NCBI GenBank assembly: GCA_002295325.1
Contig: DBGA01000030.1
Span: 13,251 to 19,055, forward strand
Direction: 5' to 3'
From: Ruminococcaceae bacterium UBA866
Lineage (GTDB): Bacteria; Bacillota; Clostridia; Oscillospirales; Ruminococcaceae
DNA length: 5,805 nt
Of this stretch, positions 1 to 4,287 are shown piece by piece. Position numbers and translations under genes: made by a program. The notes below the pieces were generated by a model that searched no databases, had not been told where the DNA came from, and saw only the letters and a list, made by a program, of their open reading frames with translations. Position 1 is the first letter of the stretch. Each line of letters starts with the position of its first letter.

Positions 1-174
1 TTCCAGCATTTACTCCAAAGCCTGGGACTAACTCCGCAAGGTCAAGAACCATCTGCGCCAATTTAATCCACTTTCCCACCAAGATTGTTTCATTTCTTGC
101 TTACTTGCGTTGTGGGGTTTGTAACAGTTGATGTCCTCTGCATTTATTAAATTTGATATGAAATGAATAAAAGT
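1..174 (-). pseudogene. Polymorphic-toxin pretoxin fragment, frameshifted and cut by window edge
   Basis: Seen: one minus-strand frame is open from 174 to 31 and contains NASKQEMKQSWWESGLN. A second frame takes over at 61 and reads LAQMVLDLAELVPGFGVNAG to the window edge. Together they make a continuous protein if one T is restored in the T run near 61-63, because AATTTGGCG would encode N-L-A. Family knowledge: a Trp-Trp-Glu-Ser-Gly-Leu-Asn stretch followed by 'MVLDLAxxVPGFG' is typical of the linker just before the toxin domain of Rhs/YD-type and related polymorphic toxins. It sits 3' of the 188-aa gene and has no good start or ribosome binding site. I infer an orphan toxin relic whose toxin end, if any, lies outside the window. 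A sequencing error in the homopolymer cannot be excluded. Confidence 0.72.
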
Positions 175-180
175 TTAGCC

Positions 181-747
181 CTAATTATGTATTTTTTTTA
201 GAGCATAGTTATACTTTGAGACTTGAGTACTAGTCAGATACTTTAAATATGGATAATAAGTATCGACCACCAATTTATAATTTTTATTGTTCCATGCTTC
301 ATTTGCGTTTGCATTAATATAATTTAGTTTGTCTTCTAAGATTAATTTACATTGATTTTCATCTCTCATTTTTGTGATACATAAATAATATTCTCTATTA
401 CCACTAAGTGCATCTTCTCCATAGTTATGCAATTCACTTGATAGCTTTTGTAAAACATAGCGTACAGATTTTTCATTAGAAGCCATAAAACATTTAGATG
501 TTTTCCCCTCATATTCAACCAATTCCATGTTAGACACTGTAAAGTTTTTTTCGTCTATTAAACCAACGCTATAATATATTTCAAATGACATTCTTTCATG
601 ATATATTCTTACATATACTAATTTTGATTTATAACAAATATAGTTGTCATCATCGTTTATAATCTTAAAGTTATATTCATTATTTAAAAATGCAAACAGT
701 TCTTTTGCTATTTCACTAAACCTTAGTATTTTTCTATCACATTCCAT
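181..747 (-). CDS. Hypothetical protein, 188 aa, probable immunity protein
   Basis: Seen: an intact 188-codon ORF with a strong ribosome binding site (CTTAAGGAGAGTTTAC before the ATG). It has no signal peptide or membrane segment, so it should be cytoplasmic. Residues 1-60 are rich in charged and aromatic residues. The C-terminal 50 residues (EAWNNKNYKLVVDTYYPYLK region) look like one helical-hairpin, TPR-like unit. I do not recognise a named family with certainty. The context is strong: it lies between two pretoxin-like fragments on the same strand, the usual place for an immunity gene in a polymorphic toxin locus. Its AT-rich composition matches the neighbouring array. I infer an immunity protein against a contact-dependent or secreted toxin, but this could be any small cytoplasmic protein. 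It is one of the few apparently intact genes of the array. Confidence 0.85.
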   Translation of the reverse strand: MECDRKILRFSEIAKELFAFLNNEYNFKIINDDDNYICYKSKLVYVRIYHERMSFEIYYSVGLIDEKNFTVSNMELVEYEGKTSKCFMASNEKSVRYVLQKLSSELHNYGEDALSGNREYYLCITKMRDENQCKLILEDKLNYINANANEAWNNKNYKLVVDTYYPYLKYLTSTQVSKYNYALKKIHN

Positions 748-784
748 GTAAACTCTCCTTAAGGTAATTTCCAGTACCCTTCAT
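739..784 (-). CDS. Possible 15-codon leader ORF before the 188-aa gene
   Basis: Seen: an ATG at 784 follows AAAGGGTGGGTTTATA, a good ribosome binding site. The frame reads MKGTGNYLKESLHGM and stops just inside the start of the 188-aa gene, so the two would be translationally coupled. It may be a coupling leader, or only the scar of the C-terminus of the pretoxin fragment upstream. It is too short to judge from sequence alone. Confidence 0.25.
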
Positions 785-805
785 TATAAACCCACCCTTT
801 GTTTT

Positions 806-1006
806 TTATATTGGCTCACCATAGTATTGTTTAATAGCATTTTTCCCTGTAAATGATTCTGCTATTTCAGCCGTTTCCAATACAGCCGATGTTGCACCTT
901 CCACTCCTATGGTAGCTGTTGCTATAGTTGCAACTGTTGTGGCTGCACCTATTCCTAACCCTGTGGACATAGATAAACCTATACCACCCATTGCGATTAG
1001 CGCAGT
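806..1006 (-). pseudogene. Hydrophobic pretoxin-like fragment of a polymorphic toxin
   Basis: Seen: the frame is open from 1006 (after an in-frame TGA) to a TAA at 806. The first possible ATG is at 991, with no ribosome binding site in front of it. The first 35 residues are rich in Gly, Ala and Thr (STGLGIGAATTVATIATATI) and could form a membrane-inserting helix. The tail contains AESFTGKNAIKQYYGEP. Family knowledge: a Gly/Ala-rich hydrophobic stretch followed by a 'TGxNxI+xxxG' motif is common in the region before the toxin domain of Rhs-type and related clostridial toxins. With no start signal, an upstream stop and no toxin domain, I call it a gene fragment. It lies directly upstream of the 188-aa putative immunity gene, as expected for a decayed toxin/immunity pair. 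An expressed small membrane peptide is less likely. Confidence 0.6.
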
Positions 1007-1043
1007 TCACATTTATTAGTCTCAAAATAGCAAATAATAGTTA

Positions 1044-1295
1044 CTACATTCCAAACGCTTTATTAATTAATAAAATATACTCTTGAATATCTTTTCGTGT
1101 CTCTGCATCTAAACCTTTAATTATGTAAATTTTTTGCAATATTAACTTAAGTTCGCCAATAAACTCAGAAGACGTAGTGAAAAATTGATCTTTCCAAATT
1201 ACTAATTCATCGGCAAATTCTGATTCACCTATTAATTTTAATTTATCTATTAAAGCTATAGAAAATATTTTCAGCTCTTCATTATTGATTTTCAT
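1044..1295 (-). CDS. Small helical protein, 83 aa, immunity-like
   Basis: Seen: an intact 83-codon ORF with AAAGGA about nine bases before the ATG. Almost the whole chain should be alpha-helical: LIDKLKLIGESEFADELVIW, then TTSSEFIGELKLILQKI, then a last helix with KDIQEYILLINKAF. There is no signal peptide or membrane segment. The layout 'helix, TSSEFIGEL, helix' resembles small helical proteins that I recall next to polymorphic toxin genes, where they are taken to be immunity proteins. I cannot give a family number. It follows the 24-aa Trp-rich ORF by 17 bases and sits just before the pretoxin fragment, probably in one transcript from the promoter near 2430. An immunity role is inferred from context and shape. 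Confidence 0.8.
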   Translation of the reverse strand: MKINNEELKIFSIALIDKLKLIGESEFADELVIWKDQFFTTSSEFIGELKLILQKIYIIKGLDAETRKDIQEYILLINKAFGM

Positions 1296-1301
1296 ATTTA
1301 T

Positions 1302-1309
1302 TCATCCTT
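1302..1309 (-). promoter_or_regulatory. Ribosome binding site of the 83-aa gene
   Basis: AAAGGATG precedes the ATG at 1295 by a normal spacing. It begins only a few bases after the stop of the 24-aa ORF, which suggests coupled translation of the two. Confidence 0.6.
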
Positions 1310-1312
1310 TCA

Positions 1313-1387
1313 TCATGGCATATAGAAGTAATTCCAGCCATTTCGTTGCCACCATGATTGTTGCTTTTCTTGCCTTACCTTAGCCAT
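1313..1387 (-). CDS. Trp-rich 24-aa ORF with a QSWW motif
   Basis: Seen: an ATG at 1387 preceded by AAGAGGTGAAGGG, a strong ribosome binding site, then 24 codons ending in TGA. The peptide has basic and Gln residues first, then QSWWQRNGWNYFYMP, giving three Trp and three other aromatic residues in 13. Its first half matches the pretoxin fragment at the left end: RQEKQQSWW here against KQEMKQSWW there, with similar DNA around both. I infer either a decayed scrap of the same pretoxin module that happens to keep a start, or a short translated leader for the 83-aa gene. Its close packing between the zinc-ribbon gene and the 83-aa gene favours real translation, but no function can be given. Confidence 0.45.
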   Translation of the reverse strand: MAKVRQEKQQSWWQRNGWNYFYMP

Positions 1388-1391
1388 CCCT

Positions 1392-1674
1392 TCACCTCTT
1401 TTTATTCTTTTTTTCTATCTTGCGCATGTTCGCAATAGAAATTTGAAAATTACATTTTGTACATTTGAATTCATCCCAAATAAATTTTACATCGCCGATC
1501 ATAAAAGTATCCCCACTTTGGAAATCATATTTTTTTGCTTCGTGGACTTTGAATTAACAATTTTTCAACCCTAACCACTATCATTTCTTCAAAGCAGTCC
1601 GGACAATAATGCTTCTTAAATTTTACATAAAACGGATTGTTAAATATACGTTGAAAAGCCAATAAAATCACCAT
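1392..1674 (-). pseudogene. Zinc-ribbon protein gene with two frameshifts
   Basis: Seen: one frame from the ATG at 1674 (or the better spaced TTG at 1662, after AAGGATGGTGA) reads FNNPFYVKFKKHYCPDCFEE and dies at 1525. Another frame reads KKYDFQSGDTFMIGDVKFIW and then CTKCNFQISIANM to a stop at 1392. The two CxxC pairs, CPDC and CTKC, would form a four-cysteine zinc ribbon. Adding one A in the A run after GTTGAA (near 1590) and one G in ACGAAGC (near 1545) gives a single frame of 95 codons including the stop, with a sensible bridge VEKIVNSKSTEAKKYDF. That fit argues for a once intact gene of about 94 residues. Small cytoplasmic zinc-ribbon proteins of this shape occur among orphan and immunity-type genes of clostridial toxin loci. 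Sequencing error is the alternative to decay. Confidence 0.7.
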
Positions 1675-1678
1675 CCTT

Positions 1679-1825
1679 TTAGTTTGGTTTTACTCTAAGT
1701 ACAAATCCACCACCAATTCCTAAAGAAGCATTTGCTTTTGCCTCAAAACAAATAAAAAATACACCTACGTCAATAGATTCATTTTTTGATGTGTGGACAG
1801 TATGAGTAATTAGTATATAAACCAT
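1679..1825 (-). CDS. Unrecognised 48-aa ORF
   Basis: Seen: an ATG at 1825, two bases after the stop of the single-TM gene, with a weak AGGA seven bases upstream. It has 48 codons ending in TAA, which runs into the ribosome binding site of the zinc-ribbon gene. The chain alternates polar and hydrophobic residues in its middle (SIDVGVFFICFEAKA) and ends in ASLGIGGGFVLRVKPN. The Gly-rich beta-strand-like end looks like the C-terminus of a larger protein, so this may be a truncated remnant. Tight spacing on both sides supports translation within the operon. I do not recognise it. Confidence 0.4.
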   Translation of the reverse strand: MVYILITHTVHTSKNESIDVGVFFICFEAKANASLGIGGGFVLRVKPN

Positions 1826-1827
1826 CT

Positions 1828-2310
1828 TTAAATCCTAGTTGGATCTTCTATTAAATTAGCCGTATACATCTCCAATATATCGAAACATAAACCAACATCA
1901 TGGTTAAATCCCTCATATGGCTTTTCTTTTGCCGGAGAATCCTTAAATTCCACAAACTCTTGAAGCTGTGCAACATATTCTGGAATACGAATAATTATAT
2001 CTATTTCATTCTTATGTTTTGCCATAATAACCATTTTTTTACAACTCTCTTCTAGTTCAATTAAACACCCTTCAGTTTTTTCTTTATCAAGATTTTCTAA
2101 AAATACAAGCGCATTACTCTCTACTTCTATACCTTCAGTAGCTGTTACATATATTTCAACAAAGTTATTTAGTTCTGCTCTAAAATCCTTACTAATGTAA
2201 CCTCTAATTACATTGCTAATAACTACTGCTGAACACATTAGTAAAATAGTTCCTAAAGTAATTAGCATAATTGGTTGCCAAGTTTCCATTTTTTTCTTTG
2301 TTTTCACCAT
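1828..2310 (-). CDS. Single-pass membrane protein, 160 aa, unknown function
   Basis: Seen: an intact 160-codon ORF whose ATG follows GGGAGATATAAACC, a good ribosome binding site. Residues 1-12 are basic (MVKTKKKM...), and residues about 13-35 (ITLGTILLMCSAVVISNVI) form one transmembrane helix with no cleavage site. The rest is charged and mostly helical (LDKEKTEGCLIELEES region). By the positive-inside rule the N-terminus is cytoplasmic and the C-terminal domain should face outside. It is the first sizeable gene of the leftward array and lies about 100 bases behind a good promoter. Membrane-anchored immunity proteins with this layout are known for toxins that act at the envelope, but I cannot place this one in a family. 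The function is inferred only from neighbours. Confidence 0.82.
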   Translation of the reverse strand: MVKTKKKMETWQPIMLITLGTILLMCSAVVISNVIRGYISKDFRAELNNFVEIYVTATEGIEVESNALVFLENLDKEKTEGCLIELEESCKKMVIMAKHKNEIDIIIRIPEYVAQLQEFVEFKDSPAKEKPYEGFNHDVGLCFDILEMYTANLIEDPTRI

Positions 2311-2313
2311 GGT

Positions 2314-2412
2314 TTATATCTCCCATTTTTCATGCTTTTTCGTTTGTTCTTCATTACGCAAAAACTGCTCTATGTATTTCCTTAAATGCCTTTGATAATT
2401 ATTTCCTAACAT
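2314..2412 (-). CDS. Possible 32-codon upstream ORF
   Basis: Seen: an ATG at 2412 opens 32 codons (basic and helical, RHLRKYIEQFLRNEEQTKKH) ending in TAA at 2314, three bases before the ATG of the membrane protein and in the same frame. It has no ribosome binding site, and its ATG lies only about seven bases from the predicted transcription start, so it would need near-leaderless translation. It could be a real upstream ORF, or an N-terminal extension of the membrane protein cut off by a stop. The strong ribosome binding site before the ATG at 2310 argues that the 160-aa form is the real product. Confidence 0.3.
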   Translation of the reverse strand: MLGNNYQRHLRKYIEQFLRNEEQTKKHEKWEI

Positions 2413-2425
2413 TTATATTACATAA

Positions 2426-2453
2426 ATTATACCATAATTTTACATTAAAACAA
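2426..2453 (-). promoter_or_regulatory. Extended -10 promoter for the leftward array
   Basis: On the minus strand: TTGTTT (2453-2448), a 16-base spacer, then TATAAT (2431-2426) preceded by TGG, which makes an extended -10 (TGnTATAAT). It is the only good sigma-A promoter found upstream of the membrane protein and probably drives all the small genes to its left. Confidence 0.7.
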
Positions 2454-2598
2454 GTAATATTCTTAATTGTATGTAATTTGTAATTATTATGCACATTTTA
2501 GTAATATAAGTGAAGTTAAATTTAACAGTGCGACTTCTTTGATATGATTTTTACATTACTTTAACTGTTACAATCCAGTGAAATAAACTTAACATAAG

Positions 2599-2614
2599 TG
2601 TGCTATACTGCACA
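2599..2614 (+). promoter_or_regulatory. Extended -10 inside an inverted repeat (possible operator)
   Basis: The plus strand has TGTGC, TATACT, GCACA. A perfect 5-bp inverted repeat flanks a -10-like hexamer, with TGC directly before it, as in an extended -10. No convincing -35 is visible. If active, it would drive rightward transcription of a short RNA ending at the hairpin at 2721-2761. Confidence 0.3.
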
Positions 2615-2636
2615 TATCATTAAAGAAATATGGTAC

Positions 2637-2651
2637 AAAAACGGCGTTTTT
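2637..2651. repeat. 15-bp palindrome
   Basis: AAAAACG, G, CGTTTTT is a perfect palindrome about a central G. It sits directly before the tandem 21-bp units. It may be a protein binding site or part of a mobile-element end. It lacks the long loop and T tract expected of a terminator. Confidence 0.4.
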
Positions 2652-2653
2652 AC

Positions 2654-2706
2654 TGTAAACTAGGTAACAATCGTGTAATAGGGTTTAGCAATCGTGTAAA
2701 TGGGTA
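2654..2706. repeat. Tandem units of about 21 bp, possible transposon end
   Basis: Three units begin with TGTAA at 2654, 2674 and 2695. The first two end in AACAATCG and AGCAATCG. CAATCGTGTAA therefore occurs twice, exactly 21 bp apart, or two helical turns, which suggests binding sites on one face of the DNA. Family knowledge: IS21-family ends carry several such repeats and begin with TG. No istA or istB gene is present, so this would be an orphan end. Iterons for another DNA-binding protein are an alternative. Confidence 0.45.
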
Positions 2707-2720
2707 TGAAACATAAAAAT

Positions 2721-2761
2721 AGCTCCACAAGTTTTAGCATTTCAGCTAGTCCTGTGGAGCT
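2721..2761 (-). terminator. Bidirectional intrinsic terminator
   Basis: A perfect 9-bp stem pairs AGCTCCACA (2721-2729) with TGTGGAGCT (2753-2761), and the loop may hold an inner AGC/GCT stem. On the minus strand it is followed by ATTTTTATG, so it closes the serine recombinase relic. On the plus strand it is followed by TTGTTTTG, so it could also end a rightward transcript. Confidence 0.8.
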
Positions 2762-2770
2762 TTGTTTTGC

Positions 2771-3240
2771 CTAGATTTCAAGTGGTAATTCTGTCCCATC
2801 TCTAAATTTGAATAGCAAGTTATGCTCGGAAGATACTACAACCTCATCCAGTTTTATGATATTTGTAAGAACTGGGATGATATCATCATATGAGGAAATT
2901 ACGCTGTCTTGATCTTCAATTAATTTATTATAAGCCTGTAAAAAAGCCTCTTTAATGGTGGCTTCATACATGTGCCGATTTCGGCAAACCTTATCTCCTT
3001 TGAACTTGTGGTTGCATTGCCAAATGGCACGTTTATACTTGATGGGGTTTTGCCATCGAGGAACATTTTATATATCTGCCTACTGTTTTGGCTTCACTTT
3101 CTACTATCTTGGGAAGTCCGTCCCCGTCTTTCTCATATCCTAAAAACTGTGCATATGGCAGGCTACTTGCCGCCATCAAAGCGTTCGCGTTTATCCCTAG
3201 TGACATTTTCTGAAATTGAGAGACTTTCCTCTTGCCTTGA
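2771..3240 (-). pseudogene. Serine recombinase relic, frameshifted with internal deletions
   Basis: Seen, in transcription order: SRQEESLSISENVT from 3240, in a frame that stops at 3163; SLPYAQFLGYEKDGDGLPKI and VESEAKTV in a second frame; QIYKMFLDGKTPSSI in a third; then YKRAIWQCNHKFKGDKVC and, from 2971, an open stretch to 2771 ending SSEHNLLFKFRDGTELPLEI. Family knowledge: these are successive landmarks of large serine recombinases (end of the catalytic domain with QEES, the 'FLGYEK' recombinase domain, the zinc beta-ribbon, and the C-terminal 'FxDGTE' strand). Missing are the N-terminal catalytic serine region, roughly the middle third between 'TPSSI' and 'YKRAIW', and the coiled coil before the end. 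In mobile elements these enzymes carry out excision and integration; this copy cannot be active. Neighbouring element genes suggest it once belonged to the same integrative element. Confidence 0.88.
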
Positions 3241-3439
3241 GTAGACAATAATGATGTCGTAGGTAGCTGGTGGTTTCTTGGCGGAGGGGTATCTCTTTAT
3301 GAAAACACCTACAAATCTTGTGATTTGAATTTTAAAAATCCCCCAAGATTTTCTTCAAACATCTTATCTACTTAAGCCACAGTAGTAGTGCACAATCTTA
3401 TCAAAATAAAATTGTACGCAATAAAACTTTTAAATGATG
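3241..3439. other. Element relic without a supported gene
   Basis: No intact gene is visible. On the minus strand a frame is open from about 3350 into the recombinase fragment and reads IKRYPSAKKPPATYDIIIVY just before SRQEES. I do not recognise it, and it does not match the catalytic domain expected there. Another short open stretch (VDKMFEENLGGFLKFKSQDL, ending near 3310) is bounded by stops and also unidentified. This is probably a deletion junction between the ArdA-like gene and the recombinase. Confidence 0.4.
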
Positions 3440-3703
3440 CTATTGTGATTTAAATCGCTGTTGATCCACTTCATCTAAATTTTCCACTAATGCTGTAAAA
3501 TGATTGAGTTCATACAGACTGCAAGGCTCCAGTTCTTTTTCGTCAAGTAGGTCATATTCAATCAAACATTCCGCAGAAATCACCTTGCTGTCTTCAGATG
3601 TGCTGTGTATTTTTTCTAAGCAGTCCTCCATTTCTTCAAAAGTGGCTGGGAGTTCTATGTTTGCATATAGCTTTCCGCTTTTATCGCAGAGTTCTGCTTG
3701 CAT
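3440..3703 (-). CDS. ArdA-like small protein, 87 aa, probably truncated or frameshifted
   Basis: Seen: 87 codons with the features LYANIELPATFEEMEDCLEK near the N-terminus and CSLYELNHFTALVENLDEVD near the C-terminus. It is acidic and has no membrane segment. Family knowledge: the pairing 'LPAT...' with 'hYELNxhAxxLxxLD' occurs in ArdA-type antirestriction and related small proteins of clostridial Tn1549-like conjugative elements; a full ArdA is about twice as long. ArdA proteins mimic DNA and block type I restriction enzymes during transfer. The ATG at 3703 has no ribosome binding site of its own. A better start, the ATG at 3716 behind GGGAGGAATGAGCCT, is out of frame by one base across an A7 tract; with six A the protein would begin MKKVMQAEL. 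So this is either a fresh frameshift, slippage-based expression, or a sequencing error. The antirestriction role is tentative. Confidence 0.55.
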   Translation of the reverse strand: MQAELCDKSGKLYANIELPATFEEMEDCLEKIHSTSEDSKVISAECLIEYDLLDEKELEPCSLYELNHFTALVENLDEVDQQRFKSQ

Positions 3704-3725
3704 TACTTTTTTTCATAGGCTCATT

Positions 3726-3732
3726 CCTCCCA
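3726..3732 (-). promoter_or_regulatory. Ribosome binding site before the ArdA-like gene
   Basis: GGGAGGA on the minus strand lies about nine bases before the ATG at 3716. It points to 3716, not 3703, as the ancestral start of the ArdA-like gene, which requires one A fewer in the A7 tract. Confidence 0.5.
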
Positions 3733-3744
3733 TCTTAGGTGAAT

Positions 3745-4008
3745 CTATTGTTTGCTCTTCCTGTGGTTTTGAAATCTGAAACTATCTTCACCTACTATCA
3801 CACCGATGGAACGACCATTGTCCCACTTCATGTGCAGAGTTCCCATATCGTCAACTGAAGTTACTTCTCCTTGTGTACCCGGAGGTACAGGTGAATACGG
3901 ATCTGACATACTAAGCAATTCTAATCTCGTACCAACGGGATATTGCAGTTTAATTCTTTCAACTTGTGCCTGTGTCGGATATCCTCTTTGAGTTGAAAAC
4001 GAAGGACA
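3745..4008 (-). pseudogene. DUF4314 domain protein, N-terminally truncated
   Basis: Seen: from about 3993 the frame reads FSTQRGYPTQAQVERIKLQY, then VGTRLELLSM, GTQGEVTSVDDMGTLHMKWD, NGRSIGVIVGEDSF, to a stop at 3745. Family knowledge: this is a good match to DUF4314, a small beta-rich domain ('YPxGTRVELhxMxDP...GxxGxVxxVDDhGxhhhxWDNGxxLxhhxGxDxF'), common in Tn1549-like elements either alone or within larger proteins. Its biochemical role is not established. The frame stays open upstream to a TTG at 4050, but that part is Pro/Cys-rich and unlike the family, has no ribosome binding site, and begins in the T run of the terminator at 4049-4092. I infer that the real upstream portion was deleted. 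The domain itself looks intact, so an internal restart cannot be excluded. Confidence 0.78.
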
Positions 4009-4048
4009 AGAGGGCGGCGGTCGGCATCGTGGAATGATTCTATGCAAC

Positions 4049-4092
4049 AAAAAAAGAGCGTACCTACAGACACATTTGTCCGTTTGTACGCT
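4049..4092 (-). terminator. Long intrinsic terminator ending the structured leader
   Basis: On the minus strand AGCGTAC pairs with GTACGCT and, inside, ACGGACA pairs with TGTCTGT (one G-U pair, a two-base internal mismatch between the stems, loop AATG). It is followed by C and seven T. It ends transcripts coming from the right, or acts as the regulated terminator of an attenuator. The plus strand has a weaker TTTT tail. Confidence 0.88.
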
Positions 4093-4145
4093 TTTACAAA
4101 TAAATTCGTATTTTATATGCTCTGAGGGTTCGTGTTGGCGACCGC

Positions 4146-4163
4146 ACTGCTCCGATGAACAGT
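4146..4163 (-). ncRNA. Small hairpin in the structured leader
   Basis: On the minus strand ACTGTTC pairs with GAGCAGT (seven pairs, one G-U) around the loop ATCG. It lies between the MYLINR mini-ORF and the terminator, where an attenuator would carry its alternative hairpin. Confidence 0.4.
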
Positions 4164-4182
4164 ACAGGCTTTTTTTAACAGT

Positions 4183-4203
4183 TTACCGATTAATGAGGTA
4201 CAT
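4183..4203 (-). CDS. Six-codon mini-ORF MYLINR
   Basis: ATG at 4203, stop at 4183, lying between two hairpins and followed by an A-rich linker and the terminator system. Its size and place are like leader peptides of ribosome-sensing attenuators in front of antibiotic resistance genes. No clear ribosome binding site is visible, so this is weak. Confidence 0.2.
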   Translation of the reverse strand: MYLINR

Positions 4204-4222
4204 AAAATGTTGTCCGCTTCAT
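4190..4222 (-). CDS. Ten-codon mini-ORF overlapping the 19-codon one
   Basis: The ATG at 4222 shares a base with the stop of the preceding mini-ORF (TGATG). It reads MKRTTFYVPH and stops at 4190. The overlap would allow coupled translation; no independent ribosome binding site is seen. Confidence 0.2.
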   Translation of the reverse strand: MKRTTFYVPH

Positions 4223-4281
4223 CACGCCCGACTGCTGTTCAATAGCAGTCGCTGAAATTTTGAGGCATACTGAATAATCAT
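4222..4281 (-). CDS. 19-codon leader ORF with sequestered ribosome binding site
   Basis: Seen: an ATG at 4281 preceded by GGAGGGTATTTTT, a strong ribosome binding site at a good distance. It reads MIIQYASKFQRLLLNSSRA and stops in a TGATG overlap. The GGAGGG is the 3' arm of the hairpin at 4288-4314, so its translation may be controlled by that fold. The perfect 8-bp inverted repeat at 4229-4251 lies within the ORF. It is probably a leader peptide, not a functional protein. Confidence 0.4.
   Translation of the reverse strand: MIIQYASKFQRLLLNSSRA
4229..4251 (-). ncRNA. Perfect 8-bp hairpin in the structured leader
   Basis: CGACTGCT and AGCAGTCG flank a seven-base loop (ATTGAAC on the minus strand). 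The stem is perfect and GC-rich compared with its surroundings. It has no T tract, so it is a structural or attenuator hairpin, not a terminator. Confidence 0.55.
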
Positions 4282-4287
4282 AAAAAT

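Noticed and set aside
2213..2483. Plus-strand hydrophobic ORFs of 60 and 70 codons
   Set aside because: They are the complement of the transmembrane helix of the 160-aa gene and of its promoter region.
2668..2699. CRISPR array
   Set aside because: Only two exact 11-base copies 21 bp apart, with no spacers of regular length and no cas genes.
2955..3244. Plus-strand ORFs of 62 and 90 codons
   Set aside because: The minus strand here carries clear serine recombinase motifs in three frames; the plus-strand frames are shadows of that relic.
3504..3991. Plus-strand ORFs of 91 and 61 codons
   Set aside because: They lie opposite the ArdA-like and DUF4314 sequences, are Ser-rich by complementarity and have no start signals.
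4009..4050. Start of the DUF4314 protein at the TTG at 4050
   Set aside because: The added residues are Pro/Cys-rich and unlike the family, there is no ribosome binding site, and the codon lies in the T run of a terminator.
4034..4255. Plus-strand 73-codon ORF
   Set aside because: It runs through the terminator and three hairpins of the minus-strand leader and has no ribosome binding site.
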